A stretch of DNA of 64,000 nt from MAG-121220-bin8 sp002700465 (GCA_943789295.1 CALSTO010000004.1:1-64000), one strand, 5' to 3'. Positions 8,639 to 17,683 are shown, counted from the first letter of the stretch. Translations and numbers: made by a program. The notes: generated by a model from the letters alone, not told the origin.

Positions 8639-9850
8639 CTAAACTCTACTTTCTTCCAATTTATTTCTAAACACAAATAAAATTCCAAATAAGACAACTA
8701 ATGCAAGTGGGAAATAGGTCATATTTCCTAAAGCAGCTTGACCAGCTATAACTTCGGCAGCATCTTCTGCCGCACCAGAATTTAATGCAATTTGTTTTTC
8801 TTCGTCAAGCCATGATCCAATTACAGGATTCCACATTCCTGTGGCCAACATTCCTGCACCTCCAACAAGAGACATTCCTAACGCTCCTGTTTTTGGCAAA
8901 TATTCAGAAACAAACCCTATCATAGTTGGCCAGAAATAACAAACTCCAATGGCAAATAGTGCAGAAGCCACATAAAGCATTTGACCATCAACTTGTGACA
9001 TCATAAAAATTGCTATTGTTGTTACTATCGCTGATAAAAATAAAACGCCAATTGGATTAAGCTTATGAATAATTGGTCCAGCAAAATATCTTCCAACGGC
9101 CATAATCCCAGTGATAAGAGCTAAAATTAACATTGGACTCGCACCTGATTTTTCAAGAAGTGGGTTGAGCCACTGCTGTGTTCCTAGTTCTGCAGTTGCA
9201 GTTAAGGTCATACAAATAGCTATGAAAATAAATAATGGAGTAAATAAAGATTTTAAATTAAGAAAAGTATCAGATTCTATATGCTGAGTTTTAGGAAATT
9301 CTTCCTTTAGAAATAGATATCCATAAATTAGAGTAGGCACAAGCATTATTGCAATTTGAGGTTGCCATCCTAATCCAAAATCTGTCATAAATTTTGAAGT
9401 TAGAGAGCCTATAACTATTCCACCAGGAAACCAAACATGAAATTTATTTAACATAGTTGTCCTGTTCTTTGAATACATGTCTGCTATTAATGGATTACAC
9501 GCAGCTTCAACAGATCCATTTGCGAAACCAATAAAAAACGAAGAAATTAAAAGAGTAGCAAATCCTCCTGCATATATGGTCATTATAAGGCCGACTATAT
9601 GTGAGAAAAATGCAATAGTCATAAGTTTTTTTGCACCTAACAAATTATATAAAAACCCTCCAAAGATAGTGGCAACAGGAAACCCCCAAAAGGCCATCGC
9701 ATTTACAAATCCAAGTTGAGTATTATTAATTTCAAAATCTTCTCCAAGCTGTCCAAGAATTCCTGCTCGAATTGCAAATGTCATCGCAGTTACTATAAGC
9801 GAAATACAAGCAGCTATAAATAATTTATTTTTTGATATTGCACTGTTCAT
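8639..9850 (-). CDS. MFS transporter (probable sugar/small-molecule importer)
   Basis: 403-aa inner-membrane protein with about 12 hydrophobic segments and no signal peptide. The loop after the second helix carries GAKKLM, resembling the MFS loop 2-3 motif. The long central linker between helices 6 and 7 (KEEFPKTQHIESD) is also typical. As the first gene of a tight operon with a Gfo/Idh/MocA dehydrogenase and a sugar isomerase, it most likely imports their substrate (inference). The 118-nt gap upstream is AT-rich; no clear promoter was picked out. Confidence 0.85.
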   Translation of the reverse strand: MNSAISKNKLFIAACISLIVTAMTFAIRAGILGQLGEDFEINNTQLGFVNAMAFWGFPVATIFGGFLYNLLGAKKLMTIAFFSHIVGLIMTIYAGGFATLLISSFFIGFANGSVEAACNPLIADMYSKNRTTMLNKFHVWFPGGIVIGSLTSKFMTDFGLGWQPQIAIMLVPTLIYGYLFLKEEFPKTQHIESDTFLNLKSLFTPLFIFIAICMTLTATAELGTQQWLNPLLEKSGASPMLILALITGIMAVGRYFAGPIIHKLNPIGVLFLSAIVTTIAIFMMSQVDGQMLYVASALFAIGVCYFWPTMIGFVSEYLPKTGALGMSLVGGAGMLATGMWNPVIGSWLDEEKQIALNSGAAEDAAEVIAGQAALGNMTYFPLALVVLFGILFVFRNKLEESRV

Positions 9851-9968
9851 AATATTGTTGTTGGTTTTATTATTATCAAGATACTAATTTCTTTTAAAAA
9901 CTTTAGATTGATTCGGTCAATCTAGATAAAAGGACTATTAAAATCTTTAGAATACTTTAATCGTGGGA

Positions 9969-10145
9969 CTAATCTTTATGTGATCCGTCACAAAAGGGTA
10001 AATTTTCTGACTTATTACATCCACAAAGAGTAAATCGTTTACCGTGCTTTAATTTATTACCATATTCATCTGTTAAAGAAACTGAACCTTCAACAACAAT
10101 TTGCCCTTTAGACTTTCTAAAAATTTTTGCAGAGTTATCTTTCAT
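9969..10145 (-). CDS. CDGSH iron-sulfur domain protein
   Basis: 58-aa protein with an exact CDGSH motif: C-G-C-x2-S-x3-P-x-C-D-G-S-H at residues 41-56, ending KD. The three Cys and the His are expected to hold a redox-active [2Fe-2S] cluster. The residues before it (GKRFTLC) are typical of the small mitoNEET-like bacterial proteins. Its ATG overlaps the stop of the upstream DUF1295 gene (ATGA), so the two are very probably translated from one mRNA. No partner or reaction can be named from the sequence. Confidence 0.9.
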   Translation of the reverse strand: MKDNSAKIFRKSKGQIVVEGSVSLTDEYGNKLKHGKRFTLCGCNKSENLPFCDGSHKD

Positions 10146-10975
10146 TTAAAAAACAATGTAGGAGTGTTTTTTACATATTCATTATATGAGTCTAAGTGTC
10201 CCCATTTCTTTTTTCCACTCTCCTCTAAGAGTCTAACGCCACTTACATAAACCAGTAATAAATATGTAAATAGTGGAGATACAAGTGTTAAATATTGTAG
10301 ACCCGAGAGGGATGAAAGAGACATAATAGAAATTCCTAGCCACAACAGTATTTCTCCAAAATAATTTGGATGTCTTGATTTAGACCATAGACCTGTATTT
10401 ATAAATTTATCTTTATTTTCTGCAATTGATCGAAATTTTGATTTTTGTTTGTCTGCTATTACTTCAATTAAAAAACCAAATAAAAACAATCCAAAACCTA
10501 TGTATAAGTATATATTTGGGACAACGCCAGTGTCGCTTGAAAGAGCAGTTAAGGCACATAGACTACACATTGAAACCCACATTCCTTGTAATGACCATGC
10601 TAAAAAAAATCTAGTAGGAGATTGTTTAATTTCTTTAAACCTTTTGTCTTCACCTGCTTTTTTAATTCTAAAAAAAAGAAAACTCCCAAGTCTCACTGCC
10701 CAGACAATTATAGCAATTCCTAATATTAAATTTAAAAGATTTTCAGAGGAATCATATAAAATGTAAGACACAGCAAAAATATAAGTAGAACTTCCAGCTA
10801 AGTCATAAAATTTTTCTGTTCTAAGAAGATATGCTGGAATAAATAACACCCATTGAATTACGAAAATATATAATATTACATTTTGTAAAACAGGAATTTC
10901 AGTTAAAAAAGCTAGCAAATAACAAATTGAAAATGCTGAAAAAGAAATCAATAAGTGAATTAGTTTTTTTAACAT
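10142..10975 (-). CDS. DUF1295 membrane protein (steroid 5-alpha-reductase-like family)
   Basis: 277-aa integral membrane protein with about seven hydrophobic segments and the C-terminal signature SRHPNYFGEILLW. In isoprenylcysteine methyltransferase and sterol-reductase relatives, that signature contributes to the cofactor pocket. The family is annotated as DUF1295; bacterial members are uncharacterised and may reduce or methylate a lipid. Its stop overlaps the start of the CDGSH gene. The pairing suggests a membrane reductase with an Fe-S electron carrier (inference). It is divergent from the gene at 11019 across 43 nt. Confidence 0.85.
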   Translation of the reverse strand: MLKKLIHLLISFSAFSICYLLAFLTEIPVLQNVILYIFVIQWVLFIPAYLLRTEKFYDLAGSSTYIFAVSYILYDSSENLLNLILGIAIIVWAVRLGSFLFFRIKKAGEDKRFKEIKQSPTRFFLAWSLQGMWVSMCSLCALTALSSDTGVVPNIYLYIGFGLFLFGFLIEVIADKQKSKFRSIAENKDKFINTGLWSKSRHPNYFGEILLWLGISIMSLSSLSGLQYLTLVSPLFTYLLLVYVSGVRLLEESGKKKWGHLDSYNEYVKNTPTLFFK

Positions 10976-11018
10976 ACTTTAAATATACTAAACTTAATTT
11001 TTAAGTTAAATTTGATTT

Positions 11019-12476
11019 ATGCGTTTTATATCTATACTGTCTTTCATATTGTTCTGTTTTAGCATAAATGGACAATCAAAAAAAGTCAAAATAATCGACT
11101 CTTTATCTTTAGAATCAATACCATTTGCCTCAGTTTATTTTTCTAACAACAATGGACTTATTTCAGATGAAGAGGGTTATTTTGAATTAATTCCAGAACA
11201 ATTTAATATAGGTGATACACTGTTTGTTTCTTCATTGGGTTTTAAAACAAAAAGAATTCCTTTAGAATTTTTAACAGATAGTATAATTCGCTTGAAACAA
11301 GAATCAATTACATTAAAAAATGTTATTGTAACAAATAAACAATTAACGTCTTTAGAAATTATTAAAAGAGTTAAACAAAACTTAGACTCAAATTATAACA
11401 GGGAAATCAGCGAATTCAAATTATTTTTTAGACAGGATTACAGCCAAACAAACGAAGAGTTTACTTTAAATAAGTTTAAGTCCTCTATAAAGGATTTAAA
11501 CAGTGATGTTATGGATAATATTTTAGACAACCTACCTAAAAAATCTAAAAGCGAATTGGAAAGTTTGTCCTATTATTATTTAAATAATGAGTTGGATAAT
11601 CCTAAAATTAAACTAATAAAGTCAAGAAGAACTAACGATGATAATTCTAGTGATTTATCTAAATCTCTTGGAGAAAAACTAGAAGCTTCTTTAAAGAAAA
11701 ACCTAAAGTCATCCTCATATTTTAAAATTAGATCAGGATGGATTCCATTTTCTTTAGACCTAAGCATTAATGGGCTATGGGATATTGACAGTACAGATGT
11801 GGATCAGATTAAAAAAATTAAAGACGAAGAAATTAAAAGAAAAGAAAATTTTGCTAAAGGACAAATAGGGAGAATTCAAAACGTTTACAAAAAATCTTTT
11901 CTTGATCCGAGTTCAGAACTAAACTTTATTTTAAAATCAAAAAACTATATATTTTCTAATCCGGAATTATTGTATTTAGAAAACGACTTAGTTTATGTAA
12001 TAAATTGCTTGCCCAAGAAATCAGATAAATTTAAAGCAACGTTATATATCAATTCTGAAGATTTTGCTGTTTTACGTTTGGATTATGAAAATGTAAAGCC
12101 CTTATCTAAATTTAAATTATTAGGGATTTCGGTTTCTTCTTATTTAGAAAAAGGGAGAATGAGGTTTTCAAAACTTGGGGGCGAAAAATATAACTTAAGT
12201 TATTTTCAAAGCACAAGAGGAAATTCAGTTTCTATTAAAAGGCCTTTTAAAATTATTGAAAAAAACAAAGTGGTTAAAGGACGGAACAAACAAAATCAAA
12301 TATCAGCAAAATTAAATTTTTCGACAAGATCGATATATAATAAGGAGCTACAAGTTTTTAAAATAAGAAATATAGATTCTAAAGAGTTCCAAGGAATTAA
12401 TGAAGAAAATCAAGTGCTCCCTGTATATTTAAAAGAATTTAAAACAAATTTTTGGGACGAATTTGAAGATGAGTAA
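11019..12476 (+). CDS. secreted protein with carboxypeptidase-regulatory-like domain
   Basis: 485-aa exported protein. A signal peptide covers about residues 1-19 (ends INGQ). A CarboxypepD_reg-like beta-sandwich follows at about 21-105 (SIPFASVYF...GYFEL...SLGFKTKRIPL). The remaining 380 residues have no domain I recognise. They include an acidic/lysine-rich stretch around 190-230 and a beta-rich C-terminus. Proteins of this layout in Flavobacteriia are predicted to be cell-envelope proteins of unknown role. It is a single-gene unit ending at a bidirectional terminator. Confidence 0.7.
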   Translation: MRFISILSFILFCFSINGQSKKVKIIDSLSLESIPFASVYFSNNNGLISDEEGYFELIPEQFNIGDTLFVSSLGFKTKRIPLEFLTDSIIRLKQESITLKNVIVTNKQLTSLEIIKRVKQNLDSNYNREISEFKLFFRQDYSQTNEEFTLNKFKSSIKDLNSDVMDNILDNLPKKSKSELESLSYYYLNNELDNPKIKLIKSRRTNDDNSSDLSKSLGEKLEASLKKNLKSSSYFKIRSGWIPFSLDLSINGLWDIDSTDVDQIKKIKDEEIKRKENFAKGQIGRIQNVYKKSFLDPSSELNFILKSKNYIFSNPELLYLENDLVYVINCLPKKSDKFKATLYINSEDFAVLRLDYENVKPLSKFKLLGISVSSYLEKGRMRFSKLGGEKYNLSYFQSTRGNSVSIKRPFKIIEKNKVVKGRNKQNQISAKLNFSTRSIYNKELQVFKIRNIDSKEFQGINEENQVLPVYLKEFKTNFWDEFEDE

Positions 12477-12481
12477 AATAA

Positions 12482-12513
12482 AAAAGAGCCTTATCTAAGG
12501 ATAAAGCTCTTTT
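12482..12513. terminator. bidirectional intrinsic terminator
   Basis: The inverted repeat AAAAGAGCCTTATC ... GATAAAGCTCTTTT pairs over 14 bp with one mismatch and a 4-nt loop. It is flanked by A- and T-runs, so it can stop transcription from either side. It lies between convergent genes ending at 12476 (+) and 12536 (-). Confidence 0.8.
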
Positions 12514-12535
12514 AAATCAAATAATAAATTATATG

Positions 12536-13516
12536 TTAATTAGGTAAAATCACTTTATCAATAACATGAATAACTCCATTGTCAGCTTGAATATCTACAG
12601 CAACGATGTTACTGACTCTATTATTACCATCAGTTAATGTTGCTCCGCCAGTAATATTTGCGGTTATTGGACCTCCTAATGTGTTTAGTTCTAAATTGTC
12701 AGATAAATCAGTTGAATAGGCGCTTGTTCCTCCAATTACGTGGTAGGTTAACGTAGACTTTAAAGTAGGCTCATCAATATCACTCAAAGACTGAACACCA
12801 AGCTCGGTTAATAGATTAATAAACGCTTGATCAGTAGGTGCAAAAACAGTAAATGGAGCAGGATCAGTCCCAACATTTGTGCTTAATATAGAAGCAAAAT
12901 CAGCAGTTAAGTCAGGTCTTGTTAACGCAATAAGTAAATTAGTAAGTCCTTTGTCAGCTATTGCAAAAGTTACAATTGATGGAATAGGGACTACTCTATC
13001 TACAGCGTGGATAACTCCGTTTGTAGCATATACATTTCCTTGAGTGATTCTAGATTCTCCGTTTAATGTTACTCTCATATTCACTTGTTCAATATGCATT
13101 GATAAATTTCTCATACTGTCACCATTAATATATTGCGCTGCGCTTGTATAATAACCTGTTTCGAAATCTCTATATGTAACTTGACCCTCAATAGCGTGGT
13201 TTAAAAGCACCTTTTTAAGTACACTCACAGGAACATCATCAATATTACTAAAGCCAGATTCCATTAAAAAACGATTAAAGGCCATATTGTTAGGAGCGAA
13301 CAAGGTATACACATCATTAGCGTTTGATCCATCGAAAGCGGTATACAAACCTGTTTTTTGTAATGCATATGCCAGAGATGAATAATTAGAGCTTGTAGCA
13401 ACTTGTTCAAAAATTGTTTTGGGCACCATGTCATAATCATCGTCATCATTGTTAGAACAAGATTGAATTGTCAATGCCAAAAACAGTACAGTTAATAATT
13501 TTAAATTTTTAATCAT
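12536..13516 (-). CDS. fasciclin domain lipoprotein (two FAS1 domains)
   Basis: 326-aa lipoprotein with lipobox IQSC (Cys20) and an acidic linker (SNNDDDD). Two FAS1 domains follow, at about residues 35-175 and 180-325. Each carries the H1-like motif (YTLFAPNNMAF and FTVFAPTDQAF) and the terminal H2-like motif (GVIHAVDRVV and GVIHVIDKVI). FAS1 proteins mediate surface adhesion, so an outer-membrane location is likely. The gene is monocistronic and ends at the shared bidirectional terminator at 12482-12513. Confidence 0.93.
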   Translation of the reverse strand: MIKNLKLLTVLFLALTIQSCSNNDDDDYDMVPKTIFEQVATSSNYSSLAYALQKTGLYTAFDGSNANDVYTLFAPNNMAFNRFLMESGFSNIDDVPVSVLKKVLLNHAIEGQVTYRDFETGYYTSAAQYINGDSMRNLSMHIEQVNMRVTLNGESRITQGNVYATNGVIHAVDRVVPIPSIVTFAIADKGLTNLLIALTRPDLTADFASILSTNVGTDPAPFTVFAPTDQAFINLLTELGVQSLSDIDEPTLKSTLTYHVIGGTSAYSTDLSDNLELNTLGGPITANITGGATLTDGNNRVSNIVAVDIQADNGVIHVIDKVILPN

Positions 13517-13556
13517 TTTAATTTTTTAAGTTTATACAATAAACAAGACAAATAAC

Positions 13557-14486
13557 GTGCCAAGCAAAAAAAAATTATTTAAAATATTTGTGTTTATTTC
13601 AATTCTATCTCTGGGATTTTATTTGTATTCACCTGATATTTCAGTTTTAGAACTAAAAAAAACATACGCAAATCAATATTCAAAATTTATTGAAATTAAT
13701 GGAATGAATGTTCATTACAGGGATGAAGGAGAAGGTCAAGCAATTGTATTATTACACGGTACTGGAGCTTCATTACATACATGGGATAAGTGGACTGAGG
13801 AATTAAAAAACAACTTTAGAGTTATCAGACTAGATTTGCCCGCTTATGGATTGACTGGCCCACACCCAGAAAACAAATATTCGCTACCAGATTATTCTAA
13901 TTTTTTAAATTCTTTTGTTGAGTCTATTGGGGTTGATAATTTTATTCTTTCAGGCAATTCACTTGGTGGAGCAATTGCATGGCACTACACTACTGAATAT
14001 CAAAATAAGGTCAAATTATTGAGTCTATTAGATCCTGGAGGATTTTATAATAAAGACAAGCAAAGCCCATTAGTTTTTAGATTAGCTAGAGCTCCAGGAA
14101 TTAATAAAATTCTTCGTTATGTAACTCCTAGATTTTTTATTAAAAACACTCTAAAAGAAGTATACTATGATAAAACAAAACTGACAGACAAAAAAATAGA
14201 TACTTACAGAGATCTGATATTAAGGGAAAATAACAGAGAATCATTTATAAATCGATCAAAATCTTCGTCAGTAGACTATACCCAAAGATTAAAATCAATA
14301 GTCATTCCTACGCATATTTTATGGGGAAACGAAGACGAGTGGATTTCAGTAGAAAACGCAAAACTGTTTAGCGAGATGTTACCTAATAATAGAGTAGACA
14401 TAATGCAAGAAACAGGTCACCTTCCAATGGAAGAAAGACCTTATGAAAGCCTAGAACTGTTGCTAAATTTTATAAATGATAATTAA
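13557..14486 (+). CDS. alpha/beta hydrolase, membrane-anchored
   Basis: 309-aa alpha/beta hydrolase with an uncleaved N-terminal anchor (about 7-24). The start is a GTG; the next in-frame ATG is at residue 50, too late for the fold. Fold landmarks are the oxyanion HGTG at 67-70, nucleophile elbow GNSLGG with Ser135, a probable acid in LWGNEDEW and catalytic His in TGHLPMEERP. The active domain should face the periplasm. Substrate unknown; esterase, lipase and haloalkane-dehalogenase-like enzymes share this pattern. The stop overlaps the next ATG (TAATG), so it is translationally coupled to DUF2461. Confidence 0.85.
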   Translation: MPSKKKLFKIFVFISILSLGFYLYSPDISVLELKKTYANQYSKFIEINGMNVHYRDEGEGQAIVLLHGTGASLHTWDKWTEELKNNFRVIRLDLPAYGLTGPHPENKYSLPDYSNFLNSFVESIGVDNFILSGNSLGGAIAWHYTTEYQNKVKLLSLLDPGGFYNKDKQSPLVFRLARAPGINKILRYVTPRFFIKNTLKEVYYDKTKLTDKKIDTYRDLILRENNRESFINRSKSSSVDYTQRLKSIVIPTHILWGNEDEWISVENAKLFSEMLPNNRVDIMQETGHLPMEERPYESLELLLNFINDN

Positions 14487-15154
14487 TGATTTTATCTAAT
14501 TCTATATTTACTTTTTTTAAAGAACTCAAGGTTAATAACAACAGAGAATGGTTTTTAAAAAACAAATCAATATTTAAACAATATGAAGTTCAAGTCAAAA
14601 TTTTTGGAGAAGAATTAAAAAATAAATTGAATGAGTTTGATAGTATTGATAGATTTAAATTATTTAGAATATACAGAGATGTTCGCTTTTCTAAAGATAA
14701 AACTCCGTTTAAGACTCATTTTGGACTCACTTGGCACAGAACTAAACCACTGTACAGAGGAGGCTATTATTTACACATATCGCCTGATAAAAATTTCTTA
14801 GCATGTGGGTTTTGGGATCCAAATCCTAATGATCTGAAAAGAATAAGACAGGAATTAGAATATGATGCTAATGAGTTTAGAGATATAATAAATGCCAAGG
14901 ATTTTTCTTTAGTTTGGGGAGCTTTAGAGGGAAGTGAGTTAAAAACTGCACCTCGAAATTTTGATAAAAATCATCCAGATATTGACTTGATTCGTAAAAA
15001 ACAATATATTTTTTCTATAAATTTTTCTAATAAAGAAGTTTGTGAACCTAAATTTATTAATAGACTAGAGGATGCTTTAAAAAAAGTTAGGCCTTTCACT
15101 GATTACATGTCTGATCTATTAACCACAGATGAAAACGGAGAATTTCTATTTTAG
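14486..15154 (+). CDS. DUF2461 domain-containing protein
   Basis: 222-aa cytosolic protein that matches DUF2461 (TIGR02453) along its whole length. It has the N-terminal FFKELKVNNNREWF block, then FRIYRDVRFSKDKTPFKTHFG, GGYYLHISPD and a C-terminal helix. The family has no known function. It is coupled to the preceding alpha/beta hydrolase by a TAATG overlap. The last 9 nt overlap the 3' end of a small membrane-protein gene on the opposite strand. Confidence 0.9.
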   Translation: MILSNSIFTFFKELKVNNNREWFLKNKSIFKQYEVQVKIFGEELKNKLNEFDSIDRFKLFRIYRDVRFSKDKTPFKTHFGLTWHRTKPLYRGGYYLHISPDKNFLACGFWDPNPNDLKRIRQELEYDANEFRDIINAKDFSLVWGALEGSELKTAPRNFDKNHPDIDLIRKKQYIFSINFSNKEVCEPKFINRLEDALKKVRPFTDYMSDLLTTDENGEFLF

Positions 15155-15349
15155 TTTTTTTAATAGATTCTTAAGACCATATAAAAACCATATTATAACT
15201 ACTCCCCACCAAACTTTAAAAAACCAGTCGTTCTTTGTTGTTCCATTCCATTCAAGCCATTCAAAAACAACTCCTTCAATAAATAGGTCAAAGACAAATA
15301 AACCAATGAATCCAATAATCCAAATTATAAAAAAACGGTTAGGTTTCAT
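15146..15349 (-). CDS. small two-helix membrane protein
   Basis: 67-aa protein with two hydrophobic segments (about 6-28 and 43-60) separated by a polar loop (EWNGTTKND). It has basic ends, including a KNLLKKLK tail. It has an ATG start and is the only good frame in the gap between DUF2461 and glmS. Function unknown. It overlaps the DUF2461 gene tail-to-tail by 9 nt. Lack of an alternative explanation for this stretch and the membrane-protein composition support it. Confidence 0.6.
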   Translation of the reverse strand: MKPNRFFIIWIIGFIGLFVFDLFIEGVVFEWLEWNGTTKNDWFFKVWWGVVIIWFLYGLKNLLKKLK

Positions 15350-15378
15350 TTTTTAAAAATAACAATTCTTAAAAAAGT

Positions 15379-17223
15379 TTACTCCACTGTAACGGATTTT
15401 GCTAAATTTCTAGGCTGATCAATATCACAACCTTTTTTATTTGCGATATGATAAGATAAAAGTTGAAGCGGAATATTAGCTAAAATTGGAGCAATAAGTT
15501 CATCGCAATTTGGAATTTCGATGATGTGATCAGCTAATTGTTCTATTTCTTCATCGCCCTCACTAACAACCGCTATAATTTTACCCCCACGAGCTTTAAT
15601 TTCCATTATGTTGCTAACAACCTTGTGATAATTACCCTTTTTTGTGGCAATTACAACTACCGGCATATTTTCATCAATAAGAGCAATAGGGCCGTGTTTC
15701 ATTTCTGCAGCAGGATAGCCTTCAGCATGAATGTAGGAAATCTCTTTAAGTTTTAAAGCCCCCTCAAGAGCAATTGGGAAATGATATCCTCTTCCTAGAT
15801 ATAGAAAGTTTGATGCATCAAGATAATTTTCAGCAATATCCTCAATTAATGAATTAGATTTTAAAACCTTTTCTATAGTTTTAGGTAATTCATACAGTTC
15901 ATTGAGAATTCTTTTATAGCGTTTGCTTTCAATTGTTCCAAGTTTTTCAGCCAAGAAAAGCCCCATAAGTAACAGCAAACTTATTTGGCAGCTAAATGCT
16001 TTTGTTGATGCCACACCAATTTCAGAGCCTGCATGTGTATATATACCAGTATGGGTCTCTCTAGCAATTGACGATCCAACTACGTTACAAATTCCGTATA
16101 AAAAAGCTCCTTTTTCTTTAGCCATTTTTATAGCAGCAAGTGTATCAGCAGTTTCCCCAGATTGTGATATAGGAATAACGATGTCTCCTTTATTAATAAT
16201 AGGATTTCTATATCTAAATTCAGAAGCATATTCAACTTCAACAGGAATTCTTAATAATTCTTCAAAAAAGTATTCTCCCAATAGACTTGAATGCCAGGAT
16301 GTCCCACAAGAAATAAAAATAATTCTGTTTGCAGAACTGAATTTTTCATAATATTTTTTTAGAGAAGAGATAGAAATTTTTTCTTCAGGTGACAATAACC
16401 TTCCTCTAAAAGTATCTGTAATTGATTGAGGTTGTTCAAAAATCTCTTTTAACATAAAATGATCATAACCATCTTTTTCAACAGCTTCAATATCTTGTTT
16501 TAACTCTTGAACGTATGGGTCAATTATAGAGTCTTTTTTGATTTCTCTTAAAGTAAGTCCTTTTTTTAAATTTACAATTACCATCTCATCGTCGTTCAAG
16601 TAAACACATCTTTTAGTAAACTCTAAAAACGGGGTTGCATCTGAACCAAAATAATATTCAGATTCTCCAACGCCAATTGCCAAAGGACTTCCGAGTCTAG
16701 CTCCGACAAGCTCTTTTGGGTTTGTTGAGTCAAAGACAACAATAGCATATGCTCCAACAACTTGTTTTAACGCGTAATAAACAGCTTTTCCTAATTTGAC
16801 CTTTTTGGTTTTTTTAATATCCTCAATTAGATTGACTAATACTTCTGAATCTGTATCTGAAGTGAAAGTATACCCTTTTTTCAAAAGAATTTTTTTTATC
16901 GAATCGTAATTCTCAATAATCCCATTGTGGACTAAAGAAATTTCTCCTGAATTTGAAACATGAGGATGTGAGTTCGCTTGATTTGGAGGTCCATGAGTCG
17001 CCCATCTTGTATGACCAATTCCAATTGTCCCCTTTTTATCTTTTTCATTAATAAACAGATTTTCAAGAGCAGACACCTTCCCTTTACTTTTTTTGATTAA
17101 CAATTCGTCGTTGTAAATCATTAACCCTGACGAATCGTAGCCCCTGTATTCTAATTTTTTTAGTCCATTAATTAAAATATCATAAACAGGCTTTTCACCT
17201 ATATATCCAACTATTCCGCACAT
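15379..17223 (-). CDS. glmS: glutamine--fructose-6-phosphate aminotransferase (isomerizing)
   Basis: 614-aa enzyme that makes glucosamine-6-phosphate from fructose-6-phosphate and glutamine, the first step towards UDP-GlcNAc for peptidoglycan and LPS. It has an N-terminal Ntn glutaminase domain with Cys2 as nucleophile after Met removal (MCGIVGYIG) and the CGTSWHSS sugar-binding loop. Two SIS domains follow at about 290-425 and 460-600, and the conserved C-terminus is DQPRNLAKSVTVE. Length matches GlmS (about 609-615). Its ATG overlaps the stop of an upstream GNA1-like acetyltransferase gene (TAATG), which suggests that the GlmS product is passed directly to acetylation. No ribozyme-type leader is seen. 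Confidence 0.97.
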   Translation of the reverse strand: MCGIVGYIGEKPVYDILINGLKKLEYRGYDSSGLMIYNDELLIKKSKGKVSALENLFINEKDKKGTIGIGHTRWATHGPPNQANSHPHVSNSGEISLVHNGIIENYDSIKKILLKKGYTFTSDTDSEVLVNLIEDIKKTKKVKLGKAVYYALKQVVGAYAIVVFDSTNPKELVGARLGSPLAIGVGESEYYFGSDATPFLEFTKRCVYLNDDEMVIVNLKKGLTLREIKKDSIIDPYVQELKQDIEAVEKDGYDHFMLKEIFEQPQSITDTFRGRLLSPEEKISISSLKKYYEKFSSANRIIFISCGTSWHSSLLGEYFFEELLRIPVEVEYASEFRYRNPIINKGDIVIPISQSGETADTLAAIKMAKEKGAFLYGICNVVGSSIARETHTGIYTHAGSEIGVASTKAFSCQISLLLLMGLFLAEKLGTIESKRYKRILNELYELPKTIEKVLKSNSLIEDIAENYLDASNFLYLGRGYHFPIALEGALKLKEISYIHAEGYPAAEMKHGPIALIDENMPVVVIATKKGNYHKVVSNIMEIKARGGKIIAVVSEGDEEIEQLADHIIEIPNCDELIAPILANIPLQLLSYHIANKKGCDIDQPRNLAKSVTVE

Positions 17224-17621
17224 TAGTTTCTAATTACCATTTGAAGTTCCTTTTTTTTAAACCCTATTTTTTCATAAAATTTTGAATTTTCGTCAGACGA
17301 ACTAAGAACAATTTTATCACAGTTTTTTTGCTTTCCTATTAGAATTAACCTTTCAACTAATTTTTTTCCTACTCCTTTACCTCTATATTTTTCATTTACG
17401 GCAACATCTTCAATGATACCTAGGATTCTTGTTAGTTTTTTGATAATATGTATTGAGGCTACTCCAACGATTATATCTTCAATGGAGATAACAATTGTTG
17501 ATGAGTTTGGATCACTAAGATATTTCGGGTTAACAGGTTTACTAAAATTTCCACTAAAAGAATTAGTCCAAATATCAATTACTTGTTTTATATCTTTAGG
17601 TTCTAAAGTTCTTATTTTCAT
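17223..17621 (-). CDS. GNA1-like glucosamine-6-phosphate N-acetyltransferase (GNAT)
   Basis: 132-aa GNAT protein. It keeps the pattern of eukaryotic GNA1: IEDVAVNEKYRGKGVG (70-85), with Glu71-Asp72 and acetyl-CoA loop R80GKGVG85, then CDKIVL (101-106), KFYEKIGF (114-121) with Tyr116, and a QMVIRN end. These blocks match the C-terminal half of yeast and human GNA1 from memory, better than RimI- or YjdJ-type GNATs. GNA1 acetylates glucosamine-6-phosphate with acetyl-CoA to GlcNAc-6-P. The gene sits directly before glmS with a 1-nt TAATG overlap, which strongly supports an amino-sugar substrate. Bacteria usually acetylate at GlcN-1-P with GlmU, so this route is unusual. Confidence 0.78.
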   Translation of the reverse strand: MKIRTLEPKDIKQVIDIWTNSFSGNFSKPVNPKYLSDPNSSTIVISIEDIIVGVASIHIIKKLTRILGIIEDVAVNEKYRGKGVGKKLVERLILIGKQKNCDKIVLSSSDENSKFYEKIGFKKKELQMVIRN

Positions 17622-17683
17622 AAAAAAGCGAAAATAAGAATTTAGTCGATATAATTATATAATTAGTCTATAAATTTAAATTT

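Noticed and set aside
8626..8697. N-terminal extension of the Gfo/Idh/MocA protein
   Set aside because: The extra 24 residues come from a frame that overlaps the MFS gene end; the ATG at 8625 places the Rossmann strand right at the start.
15923..16351. 142-aa open frame on the plus strand
   Set aside because: It is antisense to glmS and has no recognisable domain; a shadow of a conserved gene.
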